A stretch of 19,692 nt of DNA from NCBI GenBank assembly GCA_900088475.1, contig FLMG01002087.1, forward strand, positions 6,613 to 26,304. Reading direction: 5' to 3'. Each line of letters starts with the position of its first letter. Within the stretch, counting starts at the first letter, position 1. The stretch comes from Hyphochytrium catenoides. Lineage: Eukaryota; Sar; Hyphochytriomycetes; Hyphochytriales; Hyphochytriaceae. Under the pieces are notes generated by a model. The model saw only the letters and a list, made by a program, of their open reading frames with translations, searched no databases and had not been told where the DNA came from. Made by a program: the position numbers and the translations under genes. Below are positions 10,434-19,692 of the stretch, one piece after another.

Positions 10434-11577
10434 ATCCTTCCTAGCCCTTCGGCATGGTCTCAATGTGTCGTGCTCCTTGCAAACGTCTTCCAATGCGTGA
10501 TTCGTGCAGCCGTTTGAACCTTTTCTCAAATCGGACTTTCATCATTCGAATCACCCCCATGAAACCGTGTTAACTCTATTCAATCTTCCACTACCGCCAT
10601 CCTTTTCTCTCTATCCAGCGAGTTCAAGATTTTGAGCCTATGCTACGTTCTCAGAGCAACGCCTTGCACCCATGGATAACCCTTACGCACGGACAATCAA
10701 GCGAGGATAAGATCATACTAGCTGGTAACATATTCTGATTCTGACACTCAGCAGCTAAAGCGAGGGACTAGTCTAGGGCTCTCGATTCAGCGAGTTCAAA
10801 GTTATTAGCCTATGCTACAATCTCAGAACGCCTTGCACCCAAGAATAACCATTACGCATAGACAATCAAGCGATAAGAGCATACTAGCTGGTGACATATT
10901 TTGATCCTAGCACCCACAGCTAAAGCAAGGGAATGGTCTAGGGGTCGGTGCACTGATGAAACAACCGTTACACCTTCAGGCAATGAGAGTGAAACGATAG
11001 CGATCATGAGAGTACTTGTACGAGTATTCACTAACCTCTAGCACAGCCCATTTAATATGGTAGAAGAGTCCTTGAGACTGAATGAGAACTTAAAGTCACA
11101 AAGCTAGGAGGCAGAAAAGGGCAAACAAGAGATCTACGCTGAAAATCCCTTTTGTGAATTAGAATACATGTCGATGGCTAGACAGGAACCTCTCTGGCTA
11201 TATTGCTCAGAGGGTATCCAAATGAGGTTCAGTGATACGTCATGGACTTTGGTACTTATCAATGGTTAGGTTAGACAGTACACCTATCAGGCTTTGTTTA
11301 GGTGGAAAGCAATATGATAAGCGCATGATTCTGCGACTGCATCCGAGTCCAGGAAGGAAATATGCGCGGACCTTCCTGTTAATACGTCAACAGATGAAGA
11401 CGCCTCCAATTGCGGCGGAGAGATATGGATCTTCACAACCTTGGTACTCTGTAGCCTACTGGAGACATGCGAGACCTATCGTCCATTTTATAGGAGAGAA
11501 AGATAGATAATATGAGGTTATGGTCACCGACTGAGATCGTTACTAGGGAGTACGTAGAAACAACCATAGAGTCCTGC
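10434..11577. other. Convergent intergenic region
   Basis: This lies between the 3' ends of CFAP221 (+) and the FAM135 gene (-). It contains the tandem duplication at 10616-10946 and otherwise only short ORFs without recognisable content (for example 11232-11510, +). The minus-strand stretch just below 11578 was checked for the conserved FAM135 C-terminal tail, and none was seen. Confidence 0.5.
10616..10946. repeat. Two-copy diverged tandem duplication, period about 172 nt
   Basis: Copy 1 (10616-10787) and copy 2 (10788-about 10946) share ordered blocks: CAGCGAGTTCAA at 10616 and 10788, TAGCCTATGCTAC-like, CGCCTTGCACCCA, GACAATCAAGCGA, CATACTAGCTGGT, and CAGCTAAAGC followed by GGTCTAGGG-like. 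Copy 2 is shorter by small deletions. No open frame spans both copies and I see no RNA-gene signature. It looks like a local tandem duplication or a satellite/transposon fragment. Confidence 0.85.
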
Positions 11578-14500
11578 TTAGAGGATCAAGGAGAAAGACT
11601 CACGGCTGTGTTCCCTCCCTTGGTTCTCAGCCTTTTCTATGGATAAGTATTCGTCTCTTACCATTTCTCTAAACTCCTTTCCGTACTGGCTCCTATCGCC
11701 TCCTGCAGTCTCTGTGTGCTCCATGCGGGCAGAATGTAGAGGTACATAGAGGTCATTCTCACATGAGAAGAGCACCACAGTCTTGAAGTGTTTCAGCCCT
11801 GATGAAGACAGCTGTGTTATGATTGATGCGATGTAGTGGAAGGGAGGGAGGGCCACTTACCTTGCCCTTTTGCTATTCGGAGGAGGCAGCTCTCGCCTCC
11901 TTCCTCCGTCATGTCTTTTGTGAGAAGCTGTCGCAAGCTCTGGGCGTTCCGCCATTTCTGCATCGCCCACAGTCCTGTGTTGAATAGGCCAAATCCATAC
12001 CGATAACCAAGATGGGGCGAAGAGAGAGAGCAATATAGGTAGAAGTGCTCTTTGTAGGAAGCGAGGGCGGGAGCCGAGAGCGCGGACCGGATGATCAGAC
12101 CACCGATAGAATGTCCTATGAAGGAAAGCAGGAACGTTTTGCCCTGGGACAAGGGGAAGGCAGAGGTGGGCAGTTAGAAGACCATTGAGTATAAGTAAGT
12201 GGTTTGAGGCTAAGGTTCGCTGACATACAAGCTGAATCCTGCTGGCTTCCAAAAACGTGACAACCTCCTTTGCCAACCTTTGGCCCATGAGCTCAATGTC
12301 CGACGCCGTGTCATATTGATTAGCAGTTGCGAGAAGGGAGAAGGAGGCAGCAAACGGGGCAGGAGGAAGGAACTGCTGAAGCTTGTTCCTCAATTTACGC
12401 AGATCTGTCGGTTTGCCATCAAACCCATGCTGGAATACAAAGACGTGCACGGGACGTTGAGTAGATGGAGTCAGGATGCCGCAGGTCGAAACGGAAGGTG
12501 TCGATGGAAGGAAAGAGGAAAGTCGTAAAGGGAAGGACGGTTGACTAACTGTGGTGGTCGTGCTAGAGATCTCATCCTCTAGCAGTTCTCGAGAGGAGAG
12601 GCGGCGAAGATGTGAGAATTGTACTTCGAGGTCCAGACCCCCTGAAGAGCCCATGAGCGTGAACCCGAAGGCAAGTTAGAAGGGAGAGATGGAGAACCTT
12701 TAGATTGAGGGACTGTCAGAGGTTCTGCAAGTACAAACAAAAGTGCAATCAAGAGATGCAAAATACGCTGCGGAAGAACAGACAACAAGTGTGAGCACTA
12801 TGGCACAACTGAAGATAAGTGACTATGCGATAATGCTGACCTGCGTTAGGTGCTTTCTCGGCAGAAAGCAGCAATCTTTTTGCCCTCACTGCGCGGTCGG
12901 ACGTCGAAGTATAGCTCTGAACAATTACATAGACAGGATGGATGCTCATCGACACTTCTCTCGCGACGGAGTCCTTAATGGCCAGCTGCGAGGAAAGTGG
13001 AGAAGGTAGGGACGAAGCCTCAGAAAGTCGTTGTAGAGCTTCCCTTTTCAGCGCGGTGAGATTTTGGAAAGAGTCATCGTGAAGTTCTCCCTGGTAAGTC
13101 TGGCACACAGTCCTGGCACTCCAGAAAAGAGTTTTATTTTCCTCCCATTCTTTCTTGCTCTCTCGCATCTCCTTTTTTCCCACATCCTCTCCTATCTGGA
13201 GGAGACAGACGCATTCATTCCAGACCAGGTAGATGTACTCTGCTAAAGTATGAAGGTCACGCCCGAACTGCTGGATAAATATTTCGGCTATGCCGCTTTC
13301 CTTGTCCCTCTCTCCTTCATGTCCATTCTTCTTCTGCTCGAATCTTGCTAGTATAGACGGGACTTCCAGACCGTCTTCCCGTATTTTACCCTCACTCCCT
13401 GTCCTCTCAAGCAGGGGATCAGCTGCATGCTCAGTGCTGAGAGGAGAGGAAAAAAAGTTCTCTTCAGCGTCCCATCGCAAGCTATGTGCTCCTAATCCTA
13501 GTTTTGGAGATGAGGAGGTGAGAAAACCTGTCATCCTCTGGTGTAACTCACAAAGCCAGCTGTAAGAGAAGAGAAGTTCTTGCAGTTGCCTGTCAGCGAA
13601 AGCTGCAAGTGCCGGAAGGCACTCCTCAAGATCCTCTTCTGTGTACTCTACGACAGAGCGAGGTGACAGCGAGGAGAAAGGAGACCCTACGCCATCTCTG
13701 CCTCCGCCCCCCTGCGGTGAGAGGGTTGTTCGGGGAGATATTATCGCGCTAATGCCCTGTACATTTCCTCTTCCAGGACTGGTCCTATACGGCTCTCTGT
13801 CACTGCTACTTCTAGCACTGACAGACGGGATGTTGACTGTTGGGCGAGACTGTTTCGACTGGCTCCTTAGCTTCTCTTCTCCATTCGGTTGTGCTGATGC
13901 GAACAGAATCGGAGAATTGGTGGAAGTACTATGTCTTGAGGCCATTTGGGAAGCCACAGGTGGACTGCCTGGCAAGGAGGTTGTCAAACTTCTTGACCTT
14001 CTCCTTCTTTGGCCTTCAATGCCCCTCCGTCTCTGCTCTTCCACTATTGCCATAAGAAAGTTTTCTTTACTTTCTGTCCGAGAGAGGAGAGAGTGGTTCA
14101 GCTTGAGGCCAATCCGGGATGATATAAATAGACAGTCTAGTCGACCAAAGAACATCTGTCCCAGCGAAGCCAAGTGATAGGAACGGACATTTCGTGTGAG
14201 TGGCAGTGAGATGACGTCCTCTCCCAGAGATGTTGGCGAGGAAAGGGTGAAGGAGGGAGAGACGGAGTGCCAAAGGAGTCTGATGGTTACGATCACGTCG
14301 TTTGACTGTTCATTTCCAATGTTTTTGCCATCTCCATCTCCTTCAAGGGAAAACAGAGGGACATTAAGCTTGAAAAAGGCGCCTTCGCCAATCAATTTTG
14401 GATGGTCTCCGCGAGAGAGTGTAAAGAACCTGTTAGAGGGTCCGTGAGATAAAAGGGAGAGCAGAGGTAAAGCCCGTCAGGAGATTGTTGACATCGTAGA

Positions 14501-15101
14501 AGTAGCGAAGGGCGGTCTAGGAGAAGGAGTCTAAATGTGATGGCGGAGATTTCGCTGACAGCGAGGGGCCGGCTGGCATCACTAGGTTCAGGTTATAGGA
14601 CGTCCACCCCCGATTGCAAAGAAGATTTCAGGTCACTCCTTCATACCTCGTGGTCCACAGGCAGCTTTCTGGGTCAAACTCGGTTTCCGGTAGTCTAATG
14701 ATCCGCTTCTCTTTCCCCGTCACACGTGTCAGAGTGCGAGCCTCACCCTTTTCTTCTCTACCTACATGTTCTCATTCTCAGACATATCCGGGTGGAGCGA
14801 AGGGGATAGATGTACATATTTATATCTATAGGGAGAGATATAGAAGAAGAGAGAGATATATAGAAGAAGAGGGAGAGAGCGAGAGAGGAAGAAAGAATCT
14901 AGAGTAAGGAAGGGAGAGAGGAGGGAGTCGTATACCTTCTAGAACTCTATACGGTATGCCGGCTATAGAAGATCCTGCAACTTTCACCGAAGTCTGCAAC
15001 GCGCACACTCCCTCCGACGGGAGGTGCTTTCCATAAAGCTCTCCATATTCCACGAGAATGTCATGCGTGGCGACAAGAGGACAGAATAGACCAGGAGGCA
15101 T
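11578..15101 (-). CDS. FAM135-family protein (putative lipase/serine esterase-like), 6 exons
   Basis: FAM135 proteins combine an N-terminal DUF3657 region with a C-terminal DUF676-type alpha/beta-hydrolase; their substrate is not established. Exons: 15101-14936, 14761-14647, 14429-12841, 12641-12229, 12143-11861 and 11798-11578. All phases agree and give about 928 aa. The N-terminus (VEYGELYGKHLPSEGVCALQ, ending IPYRVLEG) aligns with the family's opening beta-strands. Residues about 150-270 are an S/R-rich low-complexity insert. The hydrolase starts near residue 687 (VHVFVFQHGFDGKPTDLRKL). The nucleophile elbow is GHSIGG (Ser about 773). SLSSPHLGYRY and NTGLWAMQKW are family signatures. ENDLYVPLHSAR supplies the likely Asp (about 871) and His (about 877). 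The triad is therefore complete. The protein ends soon after YGKEFREM; the conserved C-terminal GRxAHI-type segment of animal and plant members was not found. A donor-like GTAAGA follows REM, so a missed last exon is possible. No signal peptide is evident. Confidence 0.9.
14831..14925. repeat. Polypurine (GA-rich) tract with 20-nt tandem unit
   Basis: This is an almost pure A/G strand on the plus side, so polypyrimidine on the transcribed strand, inside intron 1 of the FAM135 gene. It starts with two near-identical 20-nt units at 14831-14850 and 14851-14870 (GAGAGATATAGAAGAAGA-like). It then decays into GA-rich sequence up to about 14925, just before the exon 1 donor on the minus strand. It is probably a simple-sequence repeat. 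Confidence 0.8.
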
Positions 15102-16366
15102 GGTGAGCCCTTGCTTGTCCCTATATGTTGTATATCTCCTAGGCTAGTGCGCTGTGTTCTAGCTCAGCCAAGGACAGAAGCTTTCCGGAGCAGTACCGGC
15201 TGTCAGTTATACATCCTGATCTTGAAGTTGGCACTGGTAAGGAGGACCAAACTGAACTCGTTCTCGGATGGAGCACAAGGGAAATAGTCCCAGAGTATGA
15301 GTAATCTTGCCGCTGTCCTGACTCTCACAAGCACTCGGGACAGCTATCAGTCTGTCCACACTGTCGCGGCCCGGATGACCTGAGGAAAGGGTTAATCAGG
15401 TAGACAAAGCCAGGAGGACATCGTGGATGCGATGAAGGCTCTGATACTCTCAGGACAGACAAGACGAGGTGATGATCCCAAGACAAACCAGCAGCGAGGA
15501 GAAAACGAAAAGTGAAAGGACATTTTGAAGATTCCTCCCTCTGTTCCAGCACTCCTCCAGGACCAGAGCCATGAAAGGCGTTACGAAGAATTTATCTGCA
15601 AGAAGATTATTGGGAAACTGGGGAAGATTGGAGCATCAACGATGTCCCGAGCTGCGGACAGAAAGACTCTCCTCGTCATGTTAAGTTATGGACTCAGTTC
15701 AATTCCTTCTCGCTCTATACCTTTGGCGATCAGATGCTCCCTCAGGTCGGCCTGTTGTGTCAAGAGGGCAAAGTTGCTCTTCAGTTATTACCTTCCTTGG
15801 TTTTTTCAAGGGGATCAGCACTTTGGGGTGGGTTGGTGGAGCTGTTGGTGGGTCGCAAATTCTACGTCTCAAGGTCTGAAGCAGGCAAAGACCATGATGC
15901 ACAAGAGGAAGTGAGTGAATGGGGAAACTGATGTGTGACCCGAAGTGCCCCATAAACCGACGCCTAGAAGTGGGCGCTGGTGTACCAGAGTCCTAGCGGT
16001 ACTTTGTCATTCTCAAGGGGGAAAATCGAGGTGTAAGGCCAGGTATGAGACTGTAATGCTAATCAACGCTCGAAATTGGAACTTGGGATCCATTGGGCAT
16101 GGGCATGATAGGTAGCTCTCTGCAGCTGCTTCTGAGAAAGGCTACCTCTTCTTCTGCTGCTAGCTCTTACTCGAACTATAGATTGAAGATCTACTCGAAC
16201 TATAGAGTGAAGATCAACGCCGTGCATACCGCCCTCATATATACTAAGGGTTTTAGAGTCGTTGGGGCAAAGTAATGCAGGCAGTAGGGCTATGAAAGGT
16301 TCAGGTTCTGTTCCGAGACTTTTGGGGAATAATGTAAGTGGAGGATGTAGGATCCCGCCCATATGC
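15102..16366. other. Intergenic region, no supportable gene
   Basis: This is about 1.26 kb between the FAM135 start and the crotonase-gene stop, both on the minus strand. It should hold the FAM135 promoter and 5' leader and the crotonase 3' flank. Overlapping ORFs of 60-130 codons occur on both strands between 15525 and 15953, none with a recognised domain or clean splice partners. A minus-strand segment near 15540-15440 is hydrophobic (LSLFVFSSLLVCLGII) but short. The 24-nt repeat at 16170 is also here. Confidence 0.45.
16170..16217. repeat. 24-nt tandem repeat, two copies
   Basis: Two adjacent 24-nt units (16170-16193 and 16194-16217) start CTCGAACTATAGA and end TGAAGATC plus two bases. 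They differ at two or three positions. They lie about 150 nt past the stop of the crotonase gene, in its 3' flank or 3' UTR. Confidence 0.85.
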
Positions 16367-18825
16367 TCAGTCCCTGTACTCTTCATATTCCTTGAAGATA
16401 GGGCGTCGCTTCTCAGCCACCGCCGCCACTCCTTCCAGAAAGTCCTCGGATTGGTAGCACAGAGCTTGTGAGTCGGCCTCACGCCATAGGGCAGTCTCAG
16501 CACCTTGGTCCTACGTATCAATGCGAAGCTCGTAAGGGAGATAGTGGCTATGTGCCCATACAGCCCAGTGCCATTGGTCCCCTCCTTCACGCGAACTCGT
16601 TTTTTCAACTGCTAACACTCTATACTTGACAGACAACACTGCATACATCCCATGCTCCTCTTCCTCAGGCTCATCCTCCCTCAGGTCTAATTATGTCCCT
16701 TTACCTGCTTATTACGTAAGGATCTCGTGGTAGACCTTACTGCTAGCGGAGACGCTCGCGCAATAAGTCCCGCGATCTCAATGGCTCGCGGCAGAGGAGA
16801 CTCCTATTTGGGAGAAAGGGTTAAGAGTAGTACATCTAGGCTTTTGCCCTACCACCTCCACAGCCTTGGGAATAGCAATATGCACTAAGGTCAGACTGTC
16901 ATTATGAAGAGAGAAAGCTGTATTGCTAAACGTTTCAGCATTGTTTTATCATACACCCCATGATGTAGGTGCTTACCTCCACGCTTTCTGCAGCCATGCC
17001 CAGACGAAGTGCCTCTTCTCCTGAAATTATCTGAAAACAAGCGCAGTTAGCGTTGGTAGACTCAAAGTGCCTACAACCACTGTTCCTAACTCCAATCCCG
17101 GATTGTTCTGACGTACTTCCTATTCTTTTTTCTGTTTCACTTCAACTTCACTCCTGTGAGCTTTAAGCGGCCTTCGTTGTGTCTATCTCTCTGTGCTCTG
17201 CGTGTCCTTTTAACCCCCGTTGATCTTAGTGCTCAACGTTACCTGTCCTGTTAAAAGGAGCTTGTTTGCGTTTTGTGTGCCCACAACATTGGACAAGTAG
17301 TGAGTGGCCCCCATGCCCTAGTAGCGACCGGCATGGAAAGGATGACAATCTCTCAGATTCTTGTAGTTAACACTTAGGACGGAGTGGTATTCACATTTGC
17401 TCGGCAGAGATAAGGGCGATTTGGGAGAAAGGGGTCAACTTGACTAGCAAGGGATGGAGTCTGAGTTTCATTAGCAAAGGATTGAGATCACGTACGAAAG
17501 AAGTCGCATATCCGTATCGCTAGGGGACTAGGATGAAAAGGAAGAAGTCATCACTGTGAGCCGTAAAGATAAAGAAAGGTACCGGATGGATGCCGAGATT
17601 GACGAACGTGAAGCCTAGGTTAGCGGTCTTTTTTACTACTCTAATGTCACAGGCCACAGCCAAGCATAAACCCTATAACACCAGCAAGCACGGTCACGGA
17701 GATACTATAAGTAACTGTTGGTTTAGCATAAGAACTGAAAAACAGGGCATGTTAACACTGCCACTTCAAAAGAGACAGGATAGGGACAAGCAAGCGAACA
17801 CTCTGGAAGGGAGAATTCGGAACAACCAATCTACCGAGGAACACTTCGGAAGGAAGAAGATTAGTCAACAGCTGTGGGCTTTCAAAAACTTCAGAACGAC
17901 ATACCGCGCCAATGGCGGGCCCATTGATAGCGGCAACCACTGGGACAGGAAGTTGTCTGACTGAGAGAAACCTCTCATAGAACTTTCGCATTATCATACT
18001 GAGGATAAAGCGGGAGGGTTATAAGCTTCCATGCAATGATAAGACGAAGGCTTTACGGATTAAAGCCGTTAGGGAAAGAGGGATAGACACCCTCATCTAG
18101 AGAAGAGAGAGGCTGTCTGCTAGGGGAAACGTTGTTGATTCGTCGAACGTATTTACCTGTTTCTTGAAGGAGAGTCATGGTGCCTCTCTCGCAACCAATC
18201 AAGGTCTCCGCCAGCAGAAAATGCCTTGCCTGATCATAGTTCTAGACTAAGCCTCCACATGAACAACTCTTTGAATTAGAAAGCAGAAAGAGACACCTTG
18301 AAGGAAGATACAAGGGAATGTATAGTAGCAGGAGACGTAAAGAACAATCGAAATGCAAGATCATGCTGTTAAGAACAAATCAAGAGAAAAGAATGAGTCA
18401 CAACTGAAACCTGCGCCTGTGAGCACCGCAGCGCCGTAGCTGGAAGACTCTTGTTTCAGGCCACTGACGGCCTCTGGTTAAGCAGGTACCCGTTAGCCTT
18501 GTCCCTCTGAAAGTGTATGGGAATGAGAGGATAAGCCGTACAGAAAGAGCTAACCTTGGAAAGCTTCCCCCATCTCTACTGTCAGCGCATTGAACTTCTC
18601 CGGATTGTTCAGAGTTATTACGACCACTGGGGGAATATCACCAGACGTTCCAGCTTTCCTCTCTGGATGCACGAGCTCCACCTTTACCAGGCCGTCACGT
18701 AGAAGAGAAGATGAGCCAGAGGATAAGGCCCTGGACTGCTGCTCTAGCCAGACGCTCCGTAATGACAGAGACAAGCCCTTCGTGACGCGCTGCAGATGGC
18801 GGGGTTTCCCCATTGATGAGATCAT
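16367..18825 (-). CDS. Enoyl-CoA hydratase/isomerase (crotonase) superfamily protein, 9 exons, likely mitochondrial
   Basis: Crotonase-fold proteins act on acyl-CoA thioesters, stabilising an enolate in an oxyanion hole. Exons: 18825-18555, 18473-18411, 18229-18157, 17998-17905, 17672-17583, 17317-17243, 17030-16977, 16803-16705 and 16510-16367. Every phase agrees and gives 320 aa. Residues 1-40 are rich in R and S without acidic residues, a likely mitochondrial transit peptide. The crotonase core follows: VVVITLNNPEKFNAL, AAVLTGAGKAFSAGGDLDWL (first oxyanion-hole segment), PVVAAINGPAIGAG (second), CDIRVV, LGIHPGMGAT, LLLTGQIISGEEALRLGM, then EDFLEGVAAVAEKRRPIF at the C-terminus. The positions of the two catalytic Glu of classic ECHS1 hold Cys170 and Phe190, so ordinary hydratase activity is doubtful. 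The GIHPGM-type loop resembles a less characterised crotonase subgroup. Start at ATG 18825 (or 18813); GTG at 18840 is not used. Introns include one of 181 nt and one over 250 nt. Confidence 0.95.
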
Positions 18826-19251
18826 CGCAACTATGCACACAGAAGCGAAGCTCCCTGAAGACCCTTGACTGTTGTCAGAACGGTACTACCTACTGGACGT
18901 ATTGGCCACTCACACCGACGAAGGAAAAGCGATTGAGCGGAGGAGCAGCTGTGACAAAGCGAAGCTGGAAAGAAAATGAGAGGAGAATCCGCGTAGACCG
19001 TCTCAGGACAAATAACTGAGGAGGAGCGGACGTGCAAATGGGCCAGAAAGTGCCTTCAGCTTTTACTGATGTCCCTGGTTCTGACTCTTCTGACGGATGA
19101 TCTCATCTTCAACAACATCATAAGGTGAATGATACCCGGTTGCACACTGGTAGAAAACAGATTTCATCGATATCTAGCGGTTAACTACCAGGATCATTGT
19201 TATAAAGTCCAACATGGGCGCTAGATACCAGTAATTACCCCCACAACCGTT
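18826..19251. other. Intergenic region upstream of the crotonase gene
   Basis: This is about 430 nt between the stop of the right-edge gene and the crotonase start, both on the minus strand. It must contain the crotonase promoter and leader. Two short overlapping ORFs on opposite strands (18813-19037) have no recognisable content, and no named promoter element is evident. Confidence 0.5.
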
Positions 19252-19692
19252 TTATTGCCAGTCATCATCAGAACCTTCAGAAACACACTGCTCCTGCTTG
19301 ATCTTCACACGGATTAAGAGATCTTCCATCTTCCACTTAGCTGCTTGTCTGTCCAACCCGAAGATCTGTGGGGTTATACCTTTTCCAACCTTCCAGATTA
19401 GAGAAAGCAGGTTGACATCTTCCGCCGGAAGCGCCGGGAGGAGTGAGCTATCCTACTGACCATTTCTGAAGGGTCAAACGTAGGAGCTTTTGTTTATGTC
19501 AGTGCTAATCCGCCTAATACACCCGATCTCAAGCTTCCACTTGATGTGAGAATCGTCTTGACAAGTTGCCTGACGACGAACGACAGCGCGCCGCCCAATT
19601 CGTGTTGAGACGAGAGCTTGCTGTTCGAGTTTCCATAGGAGATCGCAAAGAGCGGAAGTGACTGTACATGAGCTCTCACCGCGGGTCTGTCT
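19252..19692 (-). CDS. Unidentified gene, last two exons (runs off the right edge)
   Basis: The minus-strand frame is open from the window edge (19692) to a GTGTAT donor after 19523. A 75-nt intron (19448-19522) follows, and the frame resumes at 19447 and ends with TAA at 19252-19254. Phases agree (2 then 1 leading base). The joined C-terminus has a helical segment (SALCDLLWKLEQQALVSTRI), a basic stretch (GRRAVVRRQ), then LPAEDVNLLSLIWKVGKG and a lysine-rich helix (KMEDLLIRVKIKQE). It ends in an acidic SDDDWQ. I do not recognise the family. Intron size and splice sites match the secure genes here, which supports coding status. The 5' exons lie outside the window. An overlapping minus-strand ORF in another frame (19679-19494) looks less protein-like. 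Confidence 0.5.

Noticed and set aside
13641-14177. 178-codon plus-strand ORF
   Set aside because: It lies wholly opposite the large FAM135 exon; its leucine/serine-rich composition is the mirror of the sense Ser/Arg-rich coding sequence.
14430-14581. Open stretch in FAM135 intron 2 beginning DASRPLAVSEIS (minus)
   Set aside because: It fits the incoming phase from exon 2, but no donor inside it has the phase needed to rejoin exon 3, and the direct exon 2 to exon 3 join keeps the frame and the family pattern.
16063-16608. 181-codon minus-strand ORF
   Set aside because: It overlaps crotonase exon 9 in the wrong frame; the correct frame there encodes the conserved C-terminal EDFLEG...EKRRP segment.
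18826-18840. GTG start extending the crotonase N-terminus by five codons
   Set aside because: Eukaryotic nuclear genes start at ATG; the first in-frame ATG is 18823-18825.
1-19692. CRISPR arrays, bacterial operons, toxin-antitoxin or phage modules, tRNA or rRNA genes
   Set aside because: No regularly spaced repeats, polycistronic gene order, tRNA box patterns or rRNA segments were seen; the gene structure is eukaryotic throughout.

Overview
The window is nuclear DNA of a flagellated eukaryote, most likely a protist. The genes are cut into short exons by GT-AG introns, mostly about 60-300 nt. TAA, TAG and TGA all serve as stops. One gene encodes a motile-cilium protein. There are no operons, Shine-Dalgarno sites or other bacterial features. 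I cannot place the organism more closely from sequence alone. Most long ORFs here are shadows, so I rebuilt the genes by hand by matching reading frame and intron phase across splice sites.

Layout: (1) 1-924 (+) is the 3' end of a tetratricopeptide-repeat gene. (2) 925-4867 is gene-poor. It has a weak candidate membrane-protein gene on the minus strand (1272-2473) and a decayed Ty1/copia-like RNase H end (3576-4010, minus), followed at once by a 27-nt near-palindrome. (3) 4868-5511 (-) holds 3' exons and a CxxC-containing 5' ORF of a small unidentified gene, apparently divergent from the next gene. (4) 5572-10433 (+) is an 11-exon gene for CFAP221/PCDP1, a ciliary central-pair protein, about 934 aa. 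(5) 10434-11577 is convergent intergenic DNA with a diverged tandem duplication of about 172 bp. (6) 11578-15101 (-) is a 6-exon FAM135-family gene with an N-terminal DUF3657-like region and a C-terminal alpha/beta-hydrolase carrying a GHSIGG nucleophile elbow, about 928 aa. (7) 15102-16366 shows no supportable gene. (8) 16367-18825 (-) is a 9-exon gene for an enoyl-CoA hydratase/isomerase (crotonase) superfamily protein with a likely mitochondrial transit peptide, 320 aa. (9) 19252-19692 (-) holds the last two exons of an unidentified gene that runs off the right edge.

The genes are independent single-gene units: a ciliary motility component, a putative lipase/esterase-like protein and a mitochondrial acyl-CoA enzyme homologue. 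Nothing in the sequence ties them into one pathway. The most interesting points are the crotonase homologue without either canonical catalytic glutamate, the apparent short divergent promoter at CFAP221, the FAM135 protein with a Ser/Arg-rich insert and no recognisable C-terminal GRxAH-type tail, and the unidentified partial genes. I found no convincing sign of an unknown multi-gene system.
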